This document shows, piece after piece, positions 14,745 through 22,612 of a DNA stretch of 23,810 nucleotides (position 1 is its first letter; every line of letters starts with the position of its first letter). Source of the stretch: Oscillospiraceae bacterium (GTDB lineage Bacteria; Bacillota; Clostridia; Oscillospirales; Ruminococcaceae); NCBI GenBank assembly GCA_018110855.1, contig JAGBFZ010000323.1, forward strand, positions 1 through 23,810. Reading direction: 5' to 3'. Below the pieces are notes generated by a model that saw only the letters and a program-made list of their open reading frames with translations, made no database searches and was not told where the DNA came from. The translations under genes and the position numbers were made by a program.

Positions 14745-15971
14745 ATGGCAAATTGTATTAACTGCGGTGGAGAGCTTTTTGAAAACAGCAAATTCTGTCC
14801 GCACTGCGGCACGCCTGTACTTGAGATATCCTCAAATGCAGAGGATCCGAAGATAAAGGAATATGAAAACAATACTTATGCGGAAGGTCCTGTTGAAGGA
14901 CTTCCCGATATCAATACCGCCGAGCTTACTCCCGAAGAGCAGGCTGCTGTTCTTGAAATGGCGGCTGAAAAGGTTCTGGAGGACATTCCTTTTATCAAAA
15001 AGATTGATGATATTTCCGCTGATACCGAAAAGGCAGATACAAAAGCTGAAAGTATTCCCGAAAACCCGGAAATACATAAGGAAAAGGCTTCTGAAAAGGA
15101 AAATGATCAGCCTTCCGAAGAAAAGCTGTCCGAAAAGCATGACGATGTTATTCTTCAGACAGAAGAAAAGCAGCCCGAGTTCAAGCCCGAGAAGGTCGAT
15201 ATCCCGCCTGTGCCTGAAAAGAAATCAAAGGGAGGTCTGATAGCGGTAATCGTTATTGTAGCCGTTGCTGCTGTGGGCGGAGCTGTTTTCTTCATGGGAC
15301 AGAATAATGAGCCTGTTATCAGTGTGGAACAGACAGAGACTATCCCCGAAATGACAACAGTGGTCTCAGAAGATACAGCTGCGGAGCTTACAGAAGAAAT
15401 ATCGGAAACCGAAATGCCCTCCGAAACGGATCTTTCTTCCGAGATTTCCTCGGAAATAATCTCTGAGATCTCAGGATCGGAGACCTATCCCGAGACATCG
15501 GCTGAAGAATCAGTTTCGGAAATAAGCGAAAATTCCGATGGTGCTGAGATATCCGAATCGTCATCAGAAGAAGCTGTTGGCAGTGAAATAAATGTACTTG
15601 CTGAGGAGATCGTTATTGAACCTGAACACTCCGCTGCGATGGGCAATGGAATATCCGCTGAGATATCCCTTTCGGCTGAGGGTATTGATAATGCTATTTT
15701 GACTGACGGGGTCCTGTTCCTTGCGGAATACACCTCACAGGCATCTGCTCCCGAAAATATCACCCCTGCGGCTATGGTTATCAGAATAGGAGATTCCTCT
15801 GTTGATGTCAGTGCCGCTTCCAGCTCCGAAGGAATAGTGATTTTCGAGTATGAAGCCATGAAGGCTGCGGTTGAGGCGGCAGGCTTCACTGCTGATGATA
15901 TCGACTTTGTTGCGTTCAGAAGCACGGGCGTTCCTATTGATGTTTTCAAGATCACAATTTTTCAAGGCTGA
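14745..15971 (+). CDS. Zinc-ribbon, single-pass membrane protein with Ser/Glu-rich stalk
   Basis: A 408-aa protein that begins with a treble-cleft zinc ribbon: C4-x2-C7 and C18-x2-C21. A Lys/Glu-rich cytoplasmic linker follows to about 163, then one transmembrane helix (about 164-184, Val/Ala-rich). A low-complexity external stalk of Glu, Ser and Thr (about 198-285, many SEIS- and TSE-like units) leads to a C-terminal domain (about 290-408). ATG 14745 is preferred to GTG 14679 (which lies inside a terminator) because of AAAGGTG 7 bases upstream. Function unknown; the layout resembles other Clostridia zinc-ribbon membrane proteins. The stalk's repetitive codons may make it length-variable. Confidence 0.85.
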   Translation: MANCINCGGELFENSKFCPHCGTPVLEISSNAEDPKIKEYENNTYAEGPVEGLPDINTAELTPEEQAAVLEMAAEKVLEDIPFIKKIDDISADTEKADTKAESIPENPEIHKEKASEKENDQPSEEKLSEKHDDVILQTEEKQPEFKPEKVDIPPVPEKKSKGGLIAVIVIVAVAAVGGAVFFMGQNNEPVISVEQTETIPEMTTVVSEDTAAELTEEISETEMPSETDLSSEISSEIISEISGSETYPETSAEESVSEISENSDGAEISESSSEEAVGSEINVLAEEIVIEPEHSAAMGNGISAEISLSAEGIDNAILTDGVLFLAEYTSQASAPENITPAAMVIRIGDSSVDVSAASSSEGIVIFEYEAMKAAVEAAGFTADDIDFVAFRSTGVPIDVFKITIFQG

Positions 15972-15973
15972 TA

Positions 15974-16021
15974 AATAATAACAGCGCCGTTTCGGACTTG
16001 CGAAGCGGCGCTGTTATTATT
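15974..16021. terminator. Bidirectional terminator
   Basis: A perfect 16-bp stem (15974-15989 with 16006-16021) can be extended inward by TTTCG/CGAAG. The outer AATAATAA arm gives T-rich ends on both strands. It lies between convergent genes and overlaps the stop codon of the minus-strand gene at 16017. Confidence 0.9.
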
Positions 16022-16694
16022 TTAGTGATCTCAGGTATTCTTTATGTTCGTCGGATATACGATAGCTTTCGATCGCCTTCTGAATGGCTTTTCTGTGGAT
16101 CCACTCATCCAGCCTGCATTCTTCAAAATAAGGGATAACGCTGTCATACTGCTTTGCAAGAGCGGTGGCAAAATACCATGCGATCATCATTCGGACATAA
16201 TAATCCTCATGGGACACATTTGCTGCCATTTTGGGATATTCATCGCTGAAATCCTCGTCTAAGAAAAACTGCATCAGCAGCTTTACTGCAAAACGGACGG
16301 TGTAGGTATGCTCTGAGGATATCCATTCTCTGATCTTTTCAAGCAGCTCAGCCTTATGCTTTGAAAAAAGCCTGAATGCTGCCTGATCGCAGTTCGCCCA
16401 GTTATCCACATAGGGCAGAAATTCCTCAATCTTTTTTATGCACAGTTCATAATCCTTTATATGAGACAGAACAAAGAAATGAAGCTGATTTTCCTCGAAA
16501 TATTTATGGGGCAGCTGCGACAGAAAATCATCAGCTCCATCTGAATATATTTTCTTTGCCATATTTCTCAGAACAGGGGTTTTAACACCGATTATGCTCT
16601 CGGAAGGGATATTAGGTATAAGCCTTGATTGAAACGTATGAAATTTCTCGTCTCTATTTTCAAACAGTTCTTTTCTGATATCTTCTGTCAGCAT
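16017..16694 (-). CDS. AlkD-like DNA alkylation repair protein (HEAT-like repeats)
   Basis: All-helical protein of 225 aa matching the AlkD/YhaZ DNA glycosylase family, which excises N3- and N7-alkylated bases. The stretch VDNWANCDQAAFRLF (95-109) holds the conserved Trp...Asp pair (W98, D102), and YYVRMMIAWYFATALAKQY (about 165-183) is the helical repeat typical of the family, with R168 in the DNA-binding site. ATG follows AGAGGAAT by five bases. It lies downstream of the receiver gene on the same strand with no evident terminator between them, so both could share its promoter. It is not the E. coli alkA/alkB type. Confidence 0.88.
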   Translation of the reverse strand: MLTEDIRKELFENRDEKFHTFQSRLIPNIPSESIIGVKTPVLRNMAKKIYSDGADDFLSQLPHKYFEENQLHFFVLSHIKDYELCIKKIEEFLPYVDNWANCDQAAFRLFSKHKAELLEKIREWISSEHTYTVRFAVKLLMQFFLDEDFSDEYPKMAANVSHEDYYVRMMIAWYFATALAKQYDSVIPYFEECRLDEWIHRKAIQKAIESYRISDEHKEYLRSLK

Positions 16695-16718
16695 ATTATT
16701 CCTCTTGTTTTGCTTAAT

Positions 16719-16742
16719 AATGCTTAATAATGTTAGGCAGAG
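16719..16742. repeat. Short tandem repeat
   Basis: Two adjacent copies of TGCTTAATAA (16721-16730, 16731-16740) lie in the 66-bp spacer between the receiver and AlkD-like genes. No other structure was recognised there. Confidence 0.7.
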
Positions 16743-16760
16743 TGATGATATGATGCGAAT

Positions 16761-17126
16761 TTATATCCCTAATGCCCGATTGATATTTTCAATAAGAACG
16801 GGCTGTCTGAACGGCTTGCCCACGCAGGCAAAAATTCCCAAAGAGGCAGCTTTCTCAAGCGTTTCGCTGTCTTCGGCGGCGGTGAGCAAAATAACGGGAA
16901 TATCTTTGCTCTCCTCGCAGGCTGTCAGCCTTTCGTAGGTCTCAAATCCGTTCATTTCGGGCATTAAAAGGTCAAGCAAAATAAGATCGGGCTTGTTTTC
17001 CTTTACAGCATTCAGACATTCAGGACCCGAAGAAGCAGTGATGACTTCAAATCCGTTTTTCTTTAATAAAAATTCTGTCATTTTAAGATTCATAGGCTCA
17101 TCATCTGTAACGATAATTTTTTTCAT
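16761..17126 (-). CDS. Single-domain response regulator (receiver only)
   Basis: CheY-like receiver of 121 aa: acidic pair D8-D9, phospho-acceptor D52 (LILLDLLMPEMNG), T82 and K104. There is no output domain, so it acts by protein interaction or as a phosphorelay intermediate. It has an AGGAGGAAC ribosome site and a consensus promoter. No histidine kinase is adjacent, so it is an orphan; the kdp-like kinase is 13 kb away and paired with its own regulator. A role in sporulation (Spo0F-like) is only a guess. Confidence 0.93.
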   Translation of the reverse strand: MKKIIVTDDEPMNLKMTEFLLKKNGFEVITASSGPECLNAVKENKPDLILLDLLMPEMNGFETYERLTACEESKDIPVILLTAAEDSETLEKAASLGIFACVGKPFRQPVLIENINRALGI

Positions 17127-17185
17127 TTTCCTGTTCCTCCTAAAAATATTATGTTATATCTGCAGGTGATTTATCTTATATTGTA

Positions 17186-17214
17186 ATTATACCATAAAAG
17201 TATATGATTGTCAA
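17186..17214 (-). promoter_or_regulatory. Consensus promoter of the receiver gene
   Basis: On the minus strand, TTGACA (complement 17209-17214) and TATAAT (complement 17186-17191) are 17 bp apart with TGG before the -10. It is full consensus. An A/T-only palindrome, AATATTAA (17213-17220) with TTAATATT (17225-17232), overlaps the -35 edge and the stop of the upstream gene. Confidence 0.88.
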
Positions 17215-17224
17215 TATTAATTTA

Positions 17225-18211
17225 TTAATATTTCCAGTATCGTTCTTTTTCTTTTTCGTCAAGATTTTCGGCAAATTCTGCCTTGAGCGTTACGAAAAGA
17301 TCAAGGTCGCAGAGAATGTGAAAAAGTAAGGCTCGATTTTCAAATTCTTCCCGGCTTTTTGGAAGCTCTTCCGCCGAATAATGGGATAACAATTCATTTA
17401 GATCTTCTAAGAGGCTGACTGCGTCATTTACCTCAGCAAATTCCTCACTCATTTTCAGCAGGAATCCCGAAATAGGTTCGGCGTAAACAGTAATGCAGCT
17501 AAGCCGTTTTATATCGGTAAATATCCTTTTCAGCACGATGCACTGCTCTATTCTCATGTTTACATATTTATAGAAATAATCCTTCTCGTTCACAAAGGAA
17601 TTTCCGATATATTTCACAGCTTCCCTGCGAAGAGCATCAAGGAGGTGGTCAGTATCCTCAAAGCAGCTTCCCGTATAGTCGTCTCTGTCTTCACGAAGGA
17701 TATATACAGACATTCGTTTTATTATTGTTCTTATTCTTTCGTCTGTTTCATTTTGAATTCGCCTTATATTTCTGATACCTGATGGCACGAAGATGTTCAG
17801 TATCACGCCGATACCTGCTCCGACAGCAAAAAGGGAAAGCTCATTTATGATCATTTCAAAGGATATATTTTCCGAAACAAAATAATGTGTGGCAATAACG
17901 CAGTTCATTGCCACGGCTTCGTTCATATCAAGAATACTGCATAAAATCAGAAATAATCCAAGCAAAGCTCCCAGCTGAATAAAACCAAAGCTGAAAATAC
18001 CGAATATTGCTGCACAGAGTGCTGTAACTCCACAGAAAGACACAAGCCTTTTCAGAGTGACCCTCAATGTTTCTTTTCGTGTGTCCTGAATGGTGAGCAG
18101 ACAGATAATTCCGGCAGAAACGGCGTAATCAAGCTCAAGGGCATATGCCAGAGCAGCTGCGATAACCGATCCTGCGGTGATCTTTATTATTTTAACAGGG
18201 GCAATGTTCAA
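17225..18211 (-). CDS. FUSC/ArAE-family membrane protein (putative aromatic acid exporter)
   Basis: A 328-aa protein with an N-terminal membrane half (about 10-145, five to six hydrophobic helices) and a cytoplasmic helical C-terminal half. The pattern IICLLTIQDTRKETLRVTLKRL (about 35-56) is typical of the aromatic acid exporter family (ArAE_1), and the C-terminal half resembles its ArAE_1_C domain. It overlaps the upstream metallophosphoesterase by four bases (ATGA), so translation is coupled. Substrate unknown. The gene stops inside a small A/T-only palindrome that also flanks the next promoter. Confidence 0.85.
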   Translation of the reverse strand: MNIAPVKIIKITAGSVIAAALAYALELDYAVSAGIICLLTIQDTRKETLRVTLKRLVSFCGVTALCAAIFGIFSFGFIQLGALLGLFLILCSILDMNEAVAMNCVIATHYFVSENISFEMIINELSLFAVGAGIGVILNIFVPSGIRNIRRIQNETDERIRTIIKRMSVYILREDRDDYTGSCFEDTDHLLDALRREAVKYIGNSFVNEKDYFYKYVNMRIEQCIVLKRIFTDIKRLSCITVYAEPISGFLLKMSEEFAEVNDAVSLLEDLNELLSHYSAEELPKSREEFENRALLFHILCDLDLFVTLKAEFAENLDEKEKERYWKY

Positions 18212-19044
18212 TTCTGTTCCTCGCTTTCGGGGATAATATCAATGATAACAAGCTCGGGATTATTGAATATGCGGGGGATCTTGGTTTTTGTCCGTGAAAG
18301 CCCCCTGCTGACGATCAGAGTTTCATTTTCAAAATCATATCGTCCTCCTGCATATTTCGGAAATAAACCCTGATCGGGAGCATAAAGACCATTTACAAGA
18401 TAGGGGATGCGCCATTGTCCGCCGTGGGCGTGTCCCGAAAGGACAAGGTCGAATTTTCCAAAGGAACGGTAATAGTTTATTTGCTCGGGATAATGGGCAA
18501 GCAGGATATTAAATCCATCGCCGGTATTTTCAGCACATTGCTTAACGCTTTCTTCGAAAGTTAGTCTGCCGTCTCCCGTGGAAGAGGCTCCGCATACGGT
18601 TATCCCCATGATTTCTGCATTTTCTCCCTCAAGAACGGTAATTCCAATCTGCTCAGCTTCCTTTCTGAAGGCTTTCCATTGGCTTTTTCTGTGTTCGTGG
18701 TTGCCTGAAACATAAAAGCAGGGATATTTTTTCGATACTGCTTTCAGAAAAATACGGGTGTTTTCGTTATCCGATTTATCATCGAAAATATCTCCCGTGA
18801 GTACGACCAGGTCAGGGGACTGTTCATCGATTGCATTCAGAAGAGTTTGCATATTTTTTCCGTAATAATTACTGTGCAGATCTGAGACCTGAGCGATGCG
18901 GACAGGTTTTGTGACCTTTGCAGTGTAAATTTTATATATGACCGTTTTTAGTGGAAAGCTGACAGCGCTCAGAACAATAAAAATGGTTATCAATGAGATC
19001 AGTATTATTCTGATCAGTTTTGTAGATCTTTTGACTTTTATCAT
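18208..19044 (-). CDS. Membrane-anchored metallophosphoesterase (YkuE-like)
   Basis: Calcineurin-like phosphoesterase of 278 aa with one N-terminal membrane helix (about 10-30). The metal site is complete: D55-x-H57 (SDLH), D85 (GDIFDD), N115-H116 (GNHEH), LAHYPE and SGHAHGGQW (about 203-211). The active domain probably faces outward. It has a GGAGG site and full-consensus promoter and is followed by the exporter-like gene through an ATGA overlap. Bacillus YkuE is a lipid-related phosphohydrolase of unclear substrate; no substrate can be assigned here. Confidence 0.9.
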   Translation of the reverse strand: MIKVKRSTKLIRIILISLITIFIVLSAVSFPLKTVIYKIYTAKVTKPVRIAQVSDLHSNYYGKNMQTLLNAIDEQSPDLVVLTGDIFDDKSDNENTRIFLKAVSKKYPCFYVSGNHEHRKSQWKAFRKEAEQIGITVLEGENAEIMGITVCGASSTGDGRLTFEESVKQCAENTGDGFNILLAHYPEQINYYRSFGKFDLVLSGHAHGGQWRIPYLVNGLYAPDQGLFPKYAGGRYDFENETLIVSRGLSRTKTKIPRIFNNPELVIIDIIPESEEQN

Positions 19045-19073
19045 CTCTTGCCTCCATAAGATTGGGTAATATA

Positions 19074-19102
19074 ATTATACTTTATTTTAAGCGGGCTGTC
19101 AA
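19074..19102 (-). promoter_or_regulatory. Consensus promoter of the metallophosphoesterase operon
   Basis: On the minus strand, TTGACA (complement 19097-19102) and TATAAT (complement 19074-19079) are separated by 17 bp. This is the only strong promoter in the window without the TGn extension. Confidence 0.88.
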
Positions 19103-19154
19103 TCTTTGAGGTGTAATATTAAAATCGTTTTTTGAGAAATTTTGAAATAAATTG

Positions 19155-19183
19155 TTGACAAAGCCTTGTATATGTGTTATAAT
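19155..19183 (+). promoter_or_regulatory. Consensus promoter of the DUF6465-like gene
   Basis: TTGACA (19155-19160), 17 bp and TATAAT (19178-19183) with TGT before the -10. It diverges from the metallophosphoesterase promoter, their -35 boxes being 52 bp apart. Confidence 0.88.
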
Positions 19184-19217
19184 TCAGTAAATAAAATATA
19201 TTTGGAGGTAAGCTGTC

Positions 19218-19694
19218 ATGGCTAATAAAAAAACAAATAAATTTGCTGCAGTTGATCTGACTGCAAAAGAAGTGAAGGAAGCTGCCGTTCAGGCTGCACC
19301 TGCTGAAACTGTAAAGACTGAGGAAAAAGCTCCTGATAAAAATGCCGGACCCGAAAAAACAGTGAAACCGGAGGAAAAAACAACTGCTGTTCAGAAAAAC
19401 GCAAAGGAGACCGCAGAGGCAAAGCCCGAGGTAAAAAGTCCTGCAAAGTGCGTTTCCCCAAAAGCTGAGCCAAAGCCTGCCGCCGGAGAGGCTTTGGTAT
19501 CCGAAAAGCTGGTTATCGAATTTTGCGGTGCAAATTACGGAAGCGGTGAGATCGTTCAGAAGTGCAAGGAGGCTTTTGCAGCCGATCATCCCGAGGTTAA
19601 GCTTGCAGGCATCGAGGTATATATAAATGTGAGCGAGCGCAGAGCGTATTATGTTGGAAACGGAAAGGCGGAAGGAAAGTACATAGAGCTTTGA
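19218..19694 (+). CDS. DUF6465-like protein with Lys/Ala/Glu/Pro-rich N-terminal tail
   Basis: A 158-aa cytoplasmic protein. The first 90 residues are a low-complexity Lys, Ala, Glu and Pro tail resembling histone-like tails. The C-terminal domain (about 95-158) includes KLVIEFCGANYGSGEIVQK and the ending RRAYYVGNGKAEGKYIEL, which matches DUF6465 proteins of Clostridia as I know them. It has a GGAGG site and full-consensus promoter, implying abundant expression. Function unknown; the basic tail could bind nucleic acid, which is inference. Confidence 0.82.
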   Translation: MANKKTNKFAAVDLTAKEVKEAAVQAAPAETVKTEEKAPDKNAGPEKTVKPEEKTTAVQKNAKETAEAKPEVKSPAKCVSPKAEPKPAAGEALVSEKLVIEFCGANYGSGEIVQKCKEAFAADHPEVKLAGIEVYINVSERRAYYVGNGKAEGKYIEL

Positions 19695-19770
19695 TATATC
19701 CATAAATTTCCTTAATAATAACAGCTTGGTTACAAATTATGACTAAAACATCAATTTTGCGAAAATGGGC

Positions 19771-19798
19771 TTGATTATTTCCGATAATCTGATATAAT
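19771..19798 (+). promoter_or_regulatory. Promoter of the DUF4358-like lipoprotein gene
   Basis: TTGATT (19771-19776), 16 bp, then TATAAT (19793-19798) preceded by TGA. It predicts a leader of about 50 bases. The rest of the 162-bp spacer after 19694 shows no clear terminator. Confidence 0.75.
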
Positions 19799-19856
19799 CT
19801 ATATGACGTCGGGAACGGCGTATTTATATAGATCTAAATCAGAAAGGAATTATTTT

Positions 19857-20510
19857 ATGAAAAAAAAGATCGCAATACTTACAGCTCTTCTTGCTGTTGG
19901 AATGACATTTGCGGCATGCGGCGGAAGCAAGTCTGAAAGCGAGACTGAAACCAATGCTGCCGAGACCACGATCTCGGAAACCGTTTCGGAGGATGCTTCC
20001 AATACCGAAGAGGATATTCTTCCCGATGAAAGCGAGCCTCTTGAGGTTCTTCCCGAGGATACGGAAGTGTCTTCTGATGAAGGTGTTGAGCCTGTTATAC
20101 CCGATGAGACTGTTTCAGACAATCCTCTTTTTCCTGCTGTGGAAAAAGCGTTTGCTGAAAGCGAGTGGCCCGCAATGATGGAGGTCACTGACGAAACTAT
20201 TCTCAAGGAATTTTTCCTTCTCGATCCCTCAAATGAGAATTATAAGGAAATGATCGTAATGCAGTGCCCCATCAGCGCGGTAATGAGCGAAATTATTATC
20301 ATCAACGCAGATGACGTTTCTGCAGCCGAGGCTGATCTTGAGGCAAGAAAGACCAAGGCGATAGAGCAGGACGCATGGTACCCCAAGGATCAGGAGCTTG
20401 CTGCCGCTTCCATTGTGGGAACTGACGGAAATTATGCATATTTCATAATTGGTGAGAACGCCGCTTCAGCTGAAACCTCTATAAACGAATACATTTCTTC
20501 TCTGTCATAA
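19857..20510 (+). CDS. Lipoprotein, DUF4358-like
   Basis: A 217-aa exported lipoprotein. The signal peptide MKKKIAILTALLAVGMTFAA precedes a lipobox FAAC with Cys21, then a Ser/Glu/Thr-rich linker to about 95. The C-terminal domain (about 100-215) has the pattern of DUF4358: two hydrophobic strands (MIVMQCPISAVMSEIIIINA), a D-x-x-x-A-E-A-D-L-E-A-R-K helix and YAYFIIGENA. Function unknown in the family. ATG 19857 follows AGAAAGGA by eight bases; the frame is open upstream to 19803 but lacks a signal there. A strong terminator follows. Confidence 0.85.
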   Translation: MKKKIAILTALLAVGMTFAACGGSKSESETETNAAETTISETVSEDASNTEEDILPDESEPLEVLPEDTEVSSDEGVEPVIPDETVSDNPLFPAVEKAFAESEWPAMMEVTDETILKEFFLLDPSNENYKEMIVMQCPISAVMSEIIIINADDVSAAEADLEARKTKAIEQDAWYPKDQELAAASIVGTDGNYAYFIIGENAASAETSINEYISSLS

Positions 20511-20524
20511 GAGACAGGCTTTGG

Positions 20525-20560
20525 CGCCATGCCCGGAAATGTCGGGGCATGGCGTTTTTT
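20525..20560 (+). terminator. Terminator of the lipoprotein gene
   Basis: CGCCATGCCC (20525-20534) and GGGCATGGCG (20545-20554) form a 10-bp GC-rich stem, followed by TTTTTT. Confidence 0.92.
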
Positions 20561-20612
20561 CGTCATAATAGTATTGCATGATTCATACAGAAAAATTAGT
20601 GAAAAATGCCTA

Positions 20613-20641
20613 TTGCGCATGGGCGGGGATTATGTTATCAT
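20613..20641 (+). promoter_or_regulatory. Candidate promoter of the carboxypeptidase gene
   Basis: TTGCGC (20613-20618), 17 bp and TATCAT (20636-20641) with TGT before the -10. Each box differs from consensus, so it is probably moderate. Distance to the start codon is about 51 bases. Confidence 0.55.
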
Positions 20642-20692
20642 ATATTTACAGATATATATTTTTTGCGGCATTTTTTGAAAGGAAATGACTTG

Positions 20693-21787
20693 ATGTACAA
20701 CTCAAAACAAAGCAGTCCCGAGAGAGTCGCTGCCAGAAAAAGACGAATTTTCAGGGCTCGTGTTACTCTGCTTCTTTTGGTAGTTCTTATATGCGGCGGA
20801 ATATGGCTTCTTGCCTCTGCCCTTTCTCAGATAAAAACCGTCACCGAGCTTACGGTTGACGCTTCAGGATACACTGTTCTTGCCGCTCTTCCCACTCAGA
20901 GCGAGCTTGAAGAGGAGAAGCGCCTTGAAGAGCTGAAGATCGAAAATGAGATCTTTGAGCAGAAGGACAGCTATCCCATTGATATGATAATACAGACCCC
21001 CAACTGCGTAATGTACGACGTTCAGGGCAGGCGGGTGCTTTACTCAAAGAATGCAGAAGAAAAGGTCTATCCTGCAAGCACCACGAAAATTATGACCGCC
21101 GCTGTGATGATGGAGTATTCCTCTCCCGATACCGTTTTCAAGGCAGGAGACGAGCAGTCTCTCGTTCAGCCGGGGTCAAGTCTTGCTTATCTTAATGTGG
21201 GCAGCGAGCTTGACAGGGAAATGATACTTGATGCTATTATGCTTCCATCGGGAAATGACGCGTCCTACTGCGCTGCCGCTGTTACGGGAAGGATAATTGC
21301 CGAAAATGAGGAGCTTCCTGCAAATGAGGCTGTGAATGTATTTATTAATAAAATGAATGAAAAGATAAAGGAGATCGGCTGTAAAAACACCAATTTCACT
21401 TGTCCTGATGGTTTCCATGATGATAATCATTACACCACAGCGATGGATCTGCTCCGAATGACCCTTCATTCAAAGAATTATCCCGAAATTGCCGCTTCGG
21501 GAAAAAAGACCTACCGCGAGCTGGAATTCCTTTCGGGTGAATACATTTATTGGAATAATTCCAACAAGCTTATTCAGCCTGATAACGATTATTTCTATAC
21601 CTATGCCACAGGTCTGAAAACGGGAATGACCGATTATTCGGGACACTGTGTTGTTGCAACTGCGGAGAGGTTCGGACATGAGCTTATCATTGTTTGTCTT
21701 GGAAGTGAAAGCGCAGCCGTGCGCTGGAATGATACGATCGCATTATTCGATGCAGGCTTTGCCTATATCAGAAATAACGACAATTAA
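20693..21787 (+). CDS. D-alanyl-D-alanine carboxypeptidase (PBP5/DacF family)
   Basis: Penicillin-binding serine peptidase of 364 aa that trims the terminal D-Ala of peptidoglycan stem peptides. The three active-site motifs are present: STTK (S129, K132), SGN (186-188) and KTG (309-311). An uncleaved N-terminal membrane helix (about 25-43) with a basic cytoplasmic tail and a Glu-rich coiled segment (about 70-92) make it a type II membrane protein. PBP5 proteins normally have a signal peptide and a C-terminal anchor domain, which are absent here. ATG 20693 follows AAAGGA; the frame is open upstream but not plausible. A sporulation-specific DacF role is possible but not shown. Confidence 0.92.
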   Translation: MYNSKQSSPERVAARKRRIFRARVTLLLLVVLICGGIWLLASALSQIKTVTELTVDASGYTVLAALPTQSELEEEKRLEELKIENEIFEQKDSYPIDMIIQTPNCVMYDVQGRRVLYSKNAEEKVYPASTTKIMTAAVMMEYSSPDTVFKAGDEQSLVQPGSSLAYLNVGSELDREMILDAIMLPSGNDASYCAAAVTGRIIAENEELPANEAVNVFINKMNEKIKEIGCKNTNFTCPDGFHDDNHYTTAMDLLRMTLHSKNYPEIAASGKKTYRELEFLSGEYIYWNNSNKLIQPDNDYFYTYATGLKTGMTDYSGHCVVATAERFGHELIIVCLGSESAAVRWNDTIALFDAGFAYIRNNDN

Positions 21788-21850
21788 ATAATGAGCTGAC
21801 GAGCATTTTAAACGCAGCTTTATACATACTTTCAAGAAAGGTGATGTTTT

Positions 21851-22612
21851 ATGGATTTTTCAACACTTAATTTCGGAGTGGACGGTGACAGCATAACAGC
21901 AGGTGAGCAGTGGTCGTATCACGTTTTTAAGGAGCTTGGAATGGCATCACATCATAATGTTGCCGTTGGCAGCTCCGTCTGGTACAAAAGGACTCTGACC
22001 TGTTCTTCGGGAAGCGTTACAACTCAGGATTATTCCGATCCCGATTTTGCGGGTATCAGTGACGGCTGGGAAGAGACAGATGATATCCTTGAGCTTCAGA
22101 AAAGAGCAAACAACTGCGCGGTAGTTCATATTCAGCGGTTTATCGAGGAGGTAAAAAGCGGAAAATTCCCCGTTCCCGATGTTTTTGCATTTGCAATGGG
22201 TACAAATGATGCTCTTGAGTGCCTTGGAGATCCCGAAAAGGCTCTTGAGGGAAAATCCCTTGAGAATAATGAAAATATAGACCTTTTCAACGAGGCGGGA
22301 GCAGCAAGATGGTGCATACAGCGGATAATGGAGGAATATCCCCTTTGCCGTGTGTTTGTTCTGACACCCATTCAGACTGCGACTCCCGAACATAACCGCA
22401 AGGTTGAAAAGACTATTGAGGTGCTGAAAAGGATCGCTGGCGGAATGAGCGCTCAGGTCATCGACTGCTTCCATAACAGCGGTATCTGCGAGAAATTCGA
22501 GGTCATCGGCGGAACGGGAAAATATCTTCGTGACGGACTTCATCCCGATATCCCCGGTCAGACTCTTGAAGGCAGATACGCCGCTAAGGAGATCAGAAAC
22601 AATATGTTCTGA
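21851..22612 (+). CDS. SGNH/GDSL-family hydrolase
   Basis: A 253-aa esterase-type protein with the SGNH blocks: GDSIT (12-16, nucleophile S14), conserved Gly in block II, GTND (117-120) and DGLHP (about 230-234) holding the catalytic Asp and His. It has no signal peptide, so it is probably cytoplasmic; typical substrates are acetylated sugars or lipids, but none can be assigned. ATG follows AAGAAAGGTGATG. It is 63 bp after the carboxypeptidase with no strong terminator between, so both may be cotranscribed. Its stop abuts the stop of the convergent gene. Confidence 0.9.
   Translation: MDFSTLNFGVDGDSITAGEQWSYHVFKELGMASHHNVAVGSSVWYKRTLTCSSGSVTTQDYSDPDFAGISDGWEETDDILELQKRANNCAVVHIQRFIEEVKSGKFPVPDVFAFAMGTNDALECLGDPEKALEGKSLENNENIDLFNEAGAARWCIQRIMEEYPLCRVFVLTPIQTATPEHNRKVEKTIEVLKRIAGGMSAQVIDCFHNSGICEKFEVIGGTGKYLRDGLHPDIPGQTLEGRYAAKEIRNNMF

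Noticed and set aside
19119..19703. Minus-strand frame of 194 codons opposite the DUF6465-like gene
   Set aside because: Its hydrophobic composition is the mirror of Lys/Ala/Glu-rich codons; the plus strand has a consensus promoter and ribosome site.
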